The translations under genes and the position numbers were made by a program. This document shows positions 1 to 6,071 of a DNA stretch of 6,073 nt, piece by piece. The notes below the pieces were generated by a model. The model searched no databases. It saw only the letters and a list, made by a program, of their open reading frames with translations, and was not told the DNA's origin. Every line of letters begins with the position of its first letter. Position 1 is the first letter of the stretch. The DNA comes from Anaerolineae bacterium (GTDB taxonomy: Bacteria; Chloroflexota; Anaerolineae; Aggregatilineales; Phototrophicaceae), in NCBI GenBank assembly GCA_025454675.1, contig JALONZ010000136.1:1-6073 (forward strand). The letters run 5' to 3'.

Positions 1-2
1 GT

Positions 3-176
3 TTTAGATGCGCCCTCGCCTTATTTAATTTGGAGACAGGCACAATTGATGTCCGCATAGACGGCGCAGATACACGCTGGAGCGATGTGGCGCTTTCGCC
101 CGATGATAACACACTCTATATCGCTACGGATGGTGGCATCACCATCTATGAAGTCCTTGCAACCCCGATTGAATAA
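3..176 (+). CDS. C-terminal end of a propeller-repeat protein (5' partial)
   Basis: The frame is open from the window edge to a TAA at 174-176 and gives about 57 residues. Most of it reads as one beta-propeller blade: a strand ending FNLETGT, then a hydrophobic stretch with the turn LSPDDNTLYIA, then DGGITIYEV. This follows the usual WD40-like order of x-SPDG-x-LY-A-x-DG-x-I-x-(V/W). The last blade is followed by a short tail, as expected for the closing end of a propeller. The N-terminus and any other domain are outside the window, so the function cannot be given. It lies on the same strand as the TIR-WD40 gene 194 bases downstream, but a hairpin and a candidate promoter lie between them, so they are probably separate transcripts. 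It could instead be a YVTN-type or cytochrome D1-like propeller. The first six residues look less typical than the rest. Confidence 0.7.
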   Translation, partial: FRCALALFNLETGTIDVRIDGADTRWSDVALSPDDNTLYIATDGGITIYEVLATPIE

Positions 177-185
177 ATCACATTT

Positions 186-210
186 TAGGGCGGGTTTTGT
201 CCCCGCCCTA
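186..210 (+). terminator. GC-rich hairpin after the upstream gene, possible terminator
   Basis: A perfect 9-bp inverted repeat (186-194 and 202-210, arm TAGGGCGGG) encloses a 7-base loop and starts 10 bases after the TAA of the upstream gene. Position and stem strength suit a transcription terminator. The run of T expected after the stem is missing: the next bases are TCCACCCC. It is therefore either an imperfect terminator or a 3'-end stabilising hairpin. Confidence 0.5.
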
Positions 211-309
211 TCCACCCCATAAATACATCTGCATATTTAGTTAAGCATCACATCAGCCCCGTTTAACATCCAAATAGGGTTATGTTAAGGTTTGTATTTT
301 GGCTTGAAC

Positions 310-340
310 TTGGCTTTTCTGTGGGTCATACTGATACAAA
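310..340 (+). promoter_or_regulatory. Weak candidate promoter for the TIR-WD40 gene
   Basis: The region 211-370 carries no gene and is AT-rich. The best housekeeping-type match is a -10-like TACAAA at 335-340 preceded by TG at 332-333 (an extended -10 pattern), with TTGGCT at 310-315 as a possible -35. The spacing of 19 is longer than ideal. A second -35-like sequence, TTGAAC, is at 304-309. The match is poor, so this marks the likely zone and not an exact site. Confidence 0.25.
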
Positions 341-370
341 ATAAATTGGGAAGTGTGAAAAAGGAACAGT

Positions 371-1780
371 ATGACACGAGTCTTCATCGCTTATGCCGAA
401 AGTGATGGTGAAGCCGCCTTATACCTCGCAACGCAATTGCGGACACGGGGTATTGACCTGTATGTGGATTATAACCGCATGATGCAGGGCGAAACCTTCA
501 CCAAAAATCTGATGAACGAGATTCGAGGCGCGAATTATGTTGTCCTCATCCAAAGTCGGGCGGCACTCAATAGCGAGTTGGTCAGCGCAGAATTATCGTA
601 TGCCATAGAAAATGGTGTTAAAGTTGTCCCACTGGTTTTAGAAAAACTCAATTTACGCGAAAGCGGGGAATTTGCATCTGTGTTAAACGATAGCCCGATA
701 GACTTTTCCGAATGGGTCAAAACAAAACAAGCGCGTGATGCGATTAATCAACTCGAAACACGCCTCAAAAAACGTCCAGATGAGGATGTTATCACCCCCG
801 ACACCGTTACCAATCTCACGGAACTGGTGCGTTTAGAAGGACATGGCAGTTGGGTGCGGGCGGCGCGGTTTTCGCCAGATGGCAACACACTCGCATCGTG
901 TTCAAATGACCATACGGTCAAATTATGGGATACACGCAACCGCGAAATTGCCAATCGTTACCCCCCATTGATGACTACCCTGAATGACCATCGTTCTCTG
1001 GTGTGGGATGTAGCATTTTCGCCCAGCGAGAATATCCTTGCATCGTGTGGCAATGATAATGCCGTCCGCATGTGGGATTTGGATGAATACCCCACCCCAG
1101 TGGAATTTACGCGCTTTGTAGACCATCACGAACCCGTGTTTTCGTTGGCATTTTCGCCCGATGGCGATTTGCTCGCGTCCACATCCAAAGATAACAGTGT
1201 GCATCTGCGCGATATTCGGCGCATCAAGGTAAATGGCATTGCCGAAGCGATTGTGCCATTACTACACAGCAGTTTTGTCTATTCGGTCAGTTTCTCGAAT
1301 GATGGGCAATTGATTGCATCAGGCGGGATGGATAGCACCGTGCGCGTATGGCAAATTGACCGTAGCAATTTACGCGGATTGGCACGCGCAAAACCCACCT
1401 TTCTGATTGGTCATATGAGCTGGATTAACGCCATACAATTTTCGCCCACAGAACCCTTATTGGTGTCCTGTTCGCATGATAAAACCATCCGCTTCTGGGA
1501 TATGAGCAATATGCGCGAGGTGGGCATGTTGTCAGGTCATAAAGATTCGGTGAATAGCATCGCTTTTTCGCCCGATGGGCGCTTGTTGGCATCCACATCC
1601 AAAGATGATACGTTGCGCGTCTGGGATGTGAATAGTGGGCAAGAGTTAGTGTGCATCCAAGCGCACGAAAAATGGGCGAATGGGGTCACATTCTCGCCAA
1701 ATGGCAAACTCATTGTCACCACAGGCGGCGATAATGCCATCAAATTGTGGGGCATCAATAAATTAGCGGGGCGCGGTTAA
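371..1780 (+). CDS. TIR domain-WD40 propeller protein
   Basis: This 469-residue protein has two parts. Residues 1-95 are a TIR domain of the bacterial TIR_2 type: it opens with RVFIAYAESD, has the YVDYNRMMQGE segment, and carries SELVSAELSYA, where Glu74 aligns with the catalytic glutamate of TIR NADases. After a charged helical linker (about 112-150) come seven WD40 repeats at about 153-187, 203-236, 247-281, 296-328, 343-377, 385-419 and 427-460, enough for one closed propeller. Most have FSPDG-like turns and end in WD or a variant. Repeat 3 ends LRD, repeat 4 VWQ and repeat 7 LWG. There is no signal peptide or membrane segment, so it should be cytoplasmic. TIR proteins of this kind cleave NAD+ or make signalling nucleotides in defence, with the partner domain as sensor; that role is inferred here. 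No NB-ARC or NACHT ATPase lies between the parts. The ATG has AAGGA at 361-365, a good ribosome binding site. It could instead be a non-catalytic TIR scaffold. Confidence 0.93.
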   Translation: MTRVFIAYAESDGEAALYLATQLRTRGIDLYVDYNRMMQGETFTKNLMNEIRGANYVVLIQSRAALNSELVSAELSYAIENGVKVVPLVLEKLNLRESGEFASVLNDSPIDFSEWVKTKQARDAINQLETRLKKRPDEDVITPDTVTNLTELVRLEGHGSWVRAARFSPDGNTLASCSNDHTVKLWDTRNREIANRYPPLMTTLNDHRSLVWDVAFSPSENILASCGNDNAVRMWDLDEYPTPVEFTRFVDHHEPVFSLAFSPDGDLLASTSKDNSVHLRDIRRIKVNGIAEAIVPLLHSSFVYSVSFSNDGQLIASGGMDSTVRVWQIDRSNLRGLARAKPTFLIGHMSWINAIQFSPTEPLLVSCSHDKTIRFWDMSNMREVGMLSGHKDSVNSIAFSPDGRLLASTSKDDTLRVWDVNSGQELVCIQAHEKWANGVTFSPNGKLIVTTGGDNAIKLWGINKLAGRG

Positions 1781-1782
1781 TA

Positions 1783-2607
1783 CTACGGTTTCCACAAGGG
1801 ATAGCGCCCTTGTTCAATTCTAAAAACCATCTCCCCCGTCATGGTGATGACATAAATCATGGGGATGCGGTCTTGGCGCTGACTGAAGGCAATCAATCGG
1901 CTATCTGGCGACCAATCGGCGGCATCAGGCATCATGGTTTCAGAGGTCAGATGATAAATTTTATCTTGTCTGCCACCAACGACCACATATAAACCCCATT
2001 CATTATTTCGATAATCTACCAGCACCCGATATCTGCCATTGGGTGCTGTTTGGTACGTCGGAAAAAAACTTTCGATGTAGGCTTGTGCCAACGGATGGCT
2101 AATATCTATCAATTCCGGTGGACTACCATCCAAATGAGCTTTATAAAATTGCACCACATTCCCGCCAGCCTGCATCGCCTGAAAAACCATATTTTGGCTA
2201 TCAACTGACCAGAATGGGGGGCGCTCGGATGCAATAACCACCGCCAAATCACCGCTGACCCGTCGCAAATGATGACCATCGGAATGGATAACATATAATG
2301 CCGAAGTCGCGCCAGCATTACCATAAGGACGGGCAATCACACCCAAATAATCCCCATTCGGCGACCAACTAAACAATTGCGGATATAAGTCGGGGCTGGT
2401 GAGCGGGATATTATTCTTGGTATGAATATCATATACATTCACCGCAAATTGATTATCAAACCATTGTGTACCATCACGCGACCCAATATAAGCAATCACA
2501 TCATCGTCATCTAGCACACTCAGCCCCAGCACCAAACTACATAGAACAAAACTTATCCCCAAAATCGAAAAAAGGCTGTGTATGATGCGCCATAAAAATG
2601 TGTTCAT
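1783..2607 (-). CDS. Membrane-anchored PD40/TolB-like propeller protein (third gene of operon)
   Basis: The 274-residue product starts with a short N-terminal segment (Arg7) and one hydrophobic helix at about 8-32, followed by DDDD. This suggests an inside N-terminus and the main body outside the membrane. Cys23 is not in a lipobox, so an uncleaved anchor is likely. The rest has PD40-type repeats: FSWSPNGDYLGVI (79-90), PFWSVDSQNMVFQA (131-144), a divergent one near 183-197 (APNGRYRVLV), DWSPDSRLIAFSQ (231-243), and a closing RYPLWKP at the C-terminus. That is fewer clear repeats than the six of TolB, so the propeller is short or diverged. The ATG overlaps the stop of the preceding gene by 4 bases (ATGA), which implies coupled translation; a GGAAA lies 8 bases upstream of it. 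The C-terminal PLWKP is shared with the preceding gene, so the two may be old tandem duplicates. Substrate and partners are unknown. Confidence 0.85.
   Translation of the reverse strand: MNTFLWRIIHSLFSILGISFVLCSLVLGLSVLDDDDVIAYIGSRDGTQWFDNQFAVNVYDIHTKNNIPLTSPDLYPQLFSWSPNGDYLGVIARPYGNAGATSALYVIHSDGHHLRRVSGDLAVVIASERPPFWSVDSQNMVFQAMQAGGNVVQFYKAHLDGSPPELIDISHPLAQAYIESFFPTYQTAPNGRYRVLVDYRNNEWGLYVVVGGRQDKIYHLTSETMMPDAADWSPDSRLIAFSQRQDRIPMIYVITMTGEMVFRIEQGRYPLWKP
1794..1813. terminator. Hairpin at the convergent gene ends, possible bidirectional terminator
   Basis: A perfect 7-bp inverted repeat (ACAAGGG at 1794-1800, CCCTTGT at 1807-1813) has a 6-base loop. It starts 13 bases after the TIR-WD40 stop, and on the other strand it lies inside the last codons of the third operon gene (the residues around RYPLW). 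The two stops are only 2 bp apart, so any terminator for the plus-strand gene must lie within the opposing gene. There is no T run on either side, so the assignment is tentative and the repeat may be a coding coincidence. Confidence 0.25.
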
Positions 2608-3695
2608 GACTTTGGTTTCCAGAGAGGTGAATATTCATCTGAGCGCGAAAATGTCAATCGGCGCGAAGCACCACCATCCGCCGACATGACAAAAATATCT
2701 CTGGTGATAGGCATACTGAACCCATTTCCATTGGCACTATACGCCAACCACCGACCATCAGGCGACCACACCACACTCGATACATAATCGGCGTTGGCGG
2801 TCATTTGGCGGATGTTGCTCCCATCGGCATTCATGATAAAAATTTCACTGGGGATGCTCCGCTCGGAGATAAATGCAATTTGTGTGCCGTCTGGCGACCA
2901 TTGTGGTGCAGAATCATGAGCCGAATTGCGCGTGAGGTTAATTGTCGCGCCATTGCTGACATTGACCAAATAAATTTCGCGGTTGCCATCGCGCTCGGAT
3001 GTGAAAGCGATATGCGTGCCACTTGGCGACCAATCATATTGTCCCTGATAAAGTCGCATCCCACTGGTGAGTGTACGCCCATGTGCGCCATTGGCATCGG
3101 CAACCCACAATTCACTAAAATATTGACCACCGACCAAATATGCCAATTGCGCCCCGTCATCCGACCATTGCGGGGTGTGTTCGCTCAAATTGGTATTCAC
3201 ACCTTGTTGTGTTGTGCGAATCAGGCGTGTTTGGGTCGCTTGGGGACGGGTGATGATAATATCCCAGCCCGAATCATACCGCGCATACGCCACCTTACCC
3301 GTACTTGACCATGCAGGCATATTTTCGCTGAATAAGCCCCGATTTTGGGTCAGTGGATACCGCCTATAGGTGTGCATATCCATCTGAATAATACGTGTTG
3401 CACTAAATCCGCCGGTGCGCGGGTTAAAATCGCCCCCCATAACGAATAATAAATAATCGCCATCAGGCGACCATGTGGGGTATAAATGTTGCGTTTGATA
3501 TTGTGTGAGCGCGATGCTCATCCCACGCCACACATCCACCATATGAATTTGTCCTTCTTCGGGATTCACCTGATGAATATACGTGATGATGGGCGATGCT
3601 GGTGTGTATGTACCAAACATCAATGCTAATACGCACATCAAACCGATGACAACCATCAACAAAGCAGTTTGGCGTATCAGTTGCATCATCCACAT
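2604..3695 (-). CDS. Membrane-anchored six-bladed TolB-like propeller protein (second gene of operon)
   Basis: From the chosen ATG at 3695 the product has 363 residues. Residues 10-28 form one hydrophobic helix after Arg8, with no lipobox at Cys21, so the protein is probably anchored with its C-terminal part outside. The body has six PD40 repeats with a WSPDG-type turn, at about 75-85, 128-139, 176-187, 221-234, 265-278 and 309-321. Several are followed by SERDGNREIYLVN-like strands typical of TolB. The end PLWKP (near 357-361) would supply the strand that closes the ring. The longest frame starts at a GTG at 3722, but the ATG at 3695 is preferred: GGGGA lies 7 bases upstream of it, and it overlaps the previous stop as TAATG. 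PD40 propellers bind proteins or sugars; the real TolB works with Pal in the Tol system, but no tol or pal gene is visible here, so the gene should not be called tolB. Confidence 0.9.
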   Translation of the reverse strand: MWMMQLIRQTALLMVVIGLMCVLALMFGTYTPASPIITYIHQVNPEEGQIHMVDVWRGMSIALTQYQTQHLYPTWSPDGDYLLFVMGGDFNPRTGGFSATRIIQMDMHTYRRYPLTQNRGLFSENMPAWSSTGKVAYARYDSGWDIIITRPQATQTRLIRTTQQGVNTNLSEHTPQWSDDGAQLAYLVGGQYFSELWVADANGAHGRTLTSGMRLYQGQYDWSPSGTHIAFTSERDGNREIYLVNVSNGATINLTRNSAHDSAPQWSPDGTQIAFISERSIPSEIFIMNADGSNIRQMTANADYVSSVVWSPDGRWLAYSANGNGFSMPITRDIFVMSADGGASRRLTFSRSDEYSPLWKPKS

Positions 3696-4645
3696 TAATA
3701 TGTCCCCAATAAAATGCGCCACGACCCGCTATTAGCACTGCCCGAATAGGTCAATGCGAGGATATTACCGCGTGTCGGCAGGTAAATCAGTCGTCCGTTG
3801 GTAAAATCTTGGACGGTAGCCGTATCACCCGCTTCGGGTGTGATGCCCCACCCTACGCCATCACGCACACCCGCCATCGTGCGCCATACTTTGCCAAATC
3901 CACGCACGGGTTCAAGCAAGCCAGAAGGCGGTGTTTCGCCAACACTATCCGGGTCTTGACCCGCGATGAAGGTATCGGGATAACGCTGGAATGTGCCATT
4001 GTTGTTGAATACATAAATCACGCCACCACTTTCATTCATCCATATCATCACACCGCGCTCAAAGGTTTGTACAGCAGATGGATAGGTGATGACGGCATTG
4101 GTCGCACATCCCAATTGGCTATTCAATCCGCTATCAGCTTGGAGTACCGTTGCAAATCCGCCTGATGGCAGGACGGTGCAATTGATTGGACTCGTGCCGA
4201 ATGTAATGGGAGTCGGGAAAACTTGCCCAAAATTCGGCGGAATTTCATATGTGGGTGGCAAATCAGTGATGCGCGATGCTAAATCTGCCAATGATAATAA
4301 CGGTGCATTTTCCACGGTTGCGGTGGGGGTGATGCTCGGTGTGAAGGTGATGCTCGGTGTTGAACTGGGTGTATCGGTGATAGTCATGCTGGGTGTAACA
4401 CTGGCTGTTGATGTTTTTGTCGGGGTTCCAGTCGGTGTCCATGTAGCGGGCAAGGTAGATAACCCATCTGGTGTTTCGGTGGGGGGATTATTATTCGCCA
4501 CTTGAGGCGGGGTAAGCTGAATTTGTGCCGATTCGGACGGCAATTCCACCCGTGTGGGCAATCCCTGATTATCCACATTATCCGAACACGCGGATAAAAA
4601 GATGCTAATGAGTAGTGCCACAATCCATATCACTTGTTTTTTCAT
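3695..4645 (-). CDS. Lipoprotein with Thr/Pro linker and C-terminal LGFP-like domain (first gene of operon)
   Basis: The 316-residue product starts MKKQVIWIVALLIS and has the lipobox LSAC with Cys20, so it should be lipid-modified and held on the outer face of the cytoplasmic membrane. Residues 21-55 are polar, and about 56-110 form a Thr/Pro/Ser linker of TPT and TPS units, a typical spacer in Chloroflexota surface proteins. The C-terminal part (about 145-316) is folded: Cys156 and Cys180 could form a disulfide, and aromatic/Gly signatures FERGVMIW, GFGKVWR, GVGWG and QDFTNGRLIYLP recur. The pattern of an FxxG-x-I-x-W strand and a G-x-G-W turn with an acidic residue resembles LGFP repeats, which are found in cell-surface proteins; this is a resemblance only. 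The start at 4645 has GAGG at 4655-4658 and fits the promoter, whereas the ATG at 4675 would lie at or before the transcription start. A surface-binding or adhesive role is possible, but no ligand can be named. Confidence 0.85.
   Translation of the reverse strand: MKKQVIWIVALLISIFLSACSDNVDNQGLPTRVELPSESAQIQLTPPQVANNNPPTETPDGLSTLPATWTPTGTPTKTSTASVTPSMTITDTPSSTPSITFTPSITPTATVENAPLLSLADLASRITDLPPTYEIPPNFGQVFPTPITFGTSPINCTVLPSGGFATVLQADSGLNSQLGCATNAVITYPSAVQTFERGVMIWMNESGGVIYVFNNNGTFQRYPDTFIAGQDPDSVGETPPSGLLEPVRGFGKVWRTMAGVRDGVGWGITPEAGDTATVQDFTNGRLIYLPTRGNILALTYSGSANSGSWRILLGTY
3703..3707 (-). promoter_or_regulatory. Ribosome binding site that sets the start of the second operon gene
   Basis: GGGGA on the minus strand ends 7 bases before the ATG at 3695, an ideal distance. 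It lies inside the end of the preceding lipoprotein gene. The GTG at 3722 has no comparable site, so this supports the shorter protein. Confidence 0.65.
4316..4483 (-). repeat. Degenerate repeat coding for the Thr/Pro linker
   Basis: On the plus strand this stretch is rich in GGTGT and GATGCTCGGTGT words. Two adjacent 18-base units at 4328-4345 and 4346-4363 share their first 15 bases, and weaker copies continue to the right. They encode TPSIT/TPT units. Such tracts can change in length by slippage, so linker length may vary between strains. Confidence 0.6.
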
Positions 4646-4678
4646 GACATAACGCCTCGTGCGACCCAATTTCATCCT

Positions 4679-4708
4679 ATTATAACATACAGAAATGTCC
4701 GTTTATAC
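4679..4708 (-). promoter_or_regulatory. Promoter of the lipoprotein-propeller operon
   Basis: On the minus strand a perfect TATAAT (plus coordinates 4679-4684) is preceded by TG and one spacer base, an extended -10 box. A weak -35, TATAAA, lies 17 bases further upstream (4702-4707). Transcription would start near 4672, giving a leader of about 27 bases before the ATG at 4645. This is the best promoter match in the window. Confidence 0.6.
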
Positions 4709-4724
4709 CAAGTTATGCTATACT
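4696..4724 (+). promoter_or_regulatory. Promoter of the methyltransferase gene
   Basis: TATACT at 4719-4724 is preceded by TGC (TG at 4716-4717), again an extended -10 box. The sequence at -35 spacing (TGTCCG, 4696-4701) is a poor match, as is common with extended -10 promoters. Transcription would begin near 4731, about 30 bases before the ATG. It lies back to back with the opposing operon promoter, and the two core elements interleave. Confidence 0.5.
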
Positions 4725-4760
4725 AAAAACAATTGTCCTAATTTAATCATGTGAGCCAAT

Positions 4761-6071
4761 ATGTTGTTACCATTGGATAAAATAGCGTTACCAACCGATT
4801 CAACCGCCATTTTACAACACTTTTCACAAGTTCCCATTGAGCCATCATGGGCATTCACTGGTACAACCCGCAAAGATACTGGCTATCTTACCCATGCCTA
4901 TCACAGCTACCCCGCCAAATTCATCCCACAACTGGCAGGGCGGGTTATTGACCAATATACTTCAGTGGGAGATATGGTGGTAGACCCATTCATGGGGTGT
5001 GGGACAACCCTTGTTGAATCCAAAGTGCGCGGACGTATCAGCATCGGGACAGATATTAACCCCGTTGCGACACTCATCTCATCCGCCAAAATTCACCCAC
5101 TCCATCCACTTGGTATCACAGAAGCATTTCATACGCTTGTCAGGCGTTTCGCCGTGTATGATGAAAAAAGCCCAATCGCTATGCAAACGCATGAACGACT
5201 GGATTTTTGGTATCGTCCCGAAGAAAAACACAAACTCGCATTTTTATATCAGCAAATTTCTAGCATTCAGGATGAGCATCAGCGAACCTTCTTTTTGTGT
5301 GCGTTTTCTAATATCCTCAAAAGCTGTTCGATTTGGATGCAAAAAAGTAATAAGCCCACTCGTGATATGAAAAAAATCCCCGCCGACCCATTTGTTGCTT
5401 TTCAGCGCCAAGTGAAAGCCATGCTCAGGGGAAATCATGATTATTATGAGCTATTGGGCAAAAAAGGGTTTCTGAATGTGGATACGCAAGCCCATTGTCA
5501 GGATGCGCGTCAATCCCCCGCACAGGATAGCACAGTCAGTTTAGTCGTAACTTCGCCGCCGTATGTCACATCTTACGAATACGCCGATTTGCATCAACTC
5601 CCCGCCTTGTGGTTTACCTATACCGATGATTTAGCCCTGTTTCGCAAGCAATTCATTGGCACAGCATATCATCATAAACGCGATTTGATTACCCATAGCC
5701 CAATTGCCGATTCGATTGTTGACCAATTGGCACAAAAACACAAAAAATCGGCGGATGAGGTGGCGCATTATTTTGGTGAGATGTACGAAGTTTTTGCAGA
5801 AATGCACCGCATCCTCAAAATTGGCGGTAAAATGGCAATCGTCATCGGCAATACGGCATTACATAAGGTAGACATCTGGAATGCAGAAGTGTTTATGGAA
5901 CAACTCAGCGCATTAGGGATGGATTTAGTAACCATTATCAAGCGCGAAATTCCATCCAAGAATTTGCCTTCCGTGCGTGATGAACAGACAGGACGTTTTG
6001 CCAAAATCACGGATGACAATATTACCTATGCGTATCCTACAGAATACATTCTGGTCATGGAGAAAAAATGA
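4761..6071 (+). CDS. Amino-DNA methyltransferase with TSPPY motif (probably N4-cytosine or N6-adenine)
   Basis: This 436-residue protein transfers a methyl group from S-adenosylmethionine to an exocyclic amino group in DNA. Seen in order: HSYPAKFIPQLAGRVI (48-63), a motif X-like segment; VVDPFMGCGTTLVES (73-87), the SAM-binding motif I; TDINP (97-101), the acidic motif II region; a long helical part (about 110-250) that may hold target recognition; TSPPY (264-268), catalytic motif IV; LKIGGKMAIVIGN (352-364); and a YPTEYILVMEK end. The order X-I-IV matches alpha-type amino methyltransferases. SPPY is more usual in N4-cytosine enzymes, with DPPY or NPPY in most N6-adenine ones, so N4-cytosine is favoured but unproven. 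Length is normal and all core motifs are intact, so it should be active. The start ATG has only a weak ribosome site (GTGAG, 4751-4755). The stop overlaps the next start as ATGA, suggesting a restriction-modification operon or similar pair. Confidence 0.93.
   Translation: MLLPLDKIALPTDSTAILQHFSQVPIEPSWAFTGTTRKDTGYLTHAYHSYPAKFIPQLAGRVIDQYTSVGDMVVDPFMGCGTTLVESKVRGRISIGTDINPVATLISSAKIHPLHPLGITEAFHTLVRRFAVYDEKSPIAMQTHERLDFWYRPEEKHKLAFLYQQISSIQDEHQRTFFLCAFSNILKSCSIWMQKSNKPTRDMKKIPADPFVAFQRQVKAMLRGNHDYYELLGKKGFLNVDTQAHCQDARQSPAQDSTVSLVVTSPPYVTSYEYADLHQLPALWFTYTDDLALFRKQFIGTAYHHKRDLITHSPIADSIVDQLAQKHKKSADEVAHYFGEMYEVFAEMHRILKIGGKMAIVIGNTALHKVDIWNAEVFMEQLSALGMDLVTIIKREIPSKNLPSVRDEQTGRFAKITDDNITYAYPTEYILVMEKK

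Noticed and set aside
869..1705. The word TTTTCGCC recurs through the TIR-WD40 gene.
   Set aside because: It encodes the FSP turn of successive WD40 repeats, so it is not a separate DNA element.
2805..3308. A plus-strand reading frame of 167 codons opposite the six-bladed propeller gene.
   Set aside because: It lies wholly inside a well-supported gene, shows no domain pattern, and arises because that gene's codon use leaves few stops on the other strand.
1905..3475. The word GGCGACCA occurs many times on the plus strand, like a dispersed repeat.
   Set aside because: It is the complement of the TGG TCG CC codons of the WSPDG turn in the two PD40 genes. Repeats in the protein and codon bias explain it.
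2604..3695. Naming the six-bladed propeller gene tolB.
   Set aside because: The anchor helix replaces the TolB signal peptide and N-terminal domain, and no tolA, tolQ, tolR or pal gene is present here. Only the propeller repeat is shared.
4086..4505. A plus-strand reading frame of 139 codons rich in Val and Gly, antisense to the lipoprotein.
   Set aside because: Its composition is the mirror of the Thr/Pro linker repeat on the other strand. It has no protein-family look, and the opposite frame has a signal peptide and ribosome site.
371..6071. A single defence island made of the TIR protein, the surface operon and the methyltransferase.
   Set aside because: The three units have different strands and promoters and no shared regulatory element. 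Proximity alone does not support one system.
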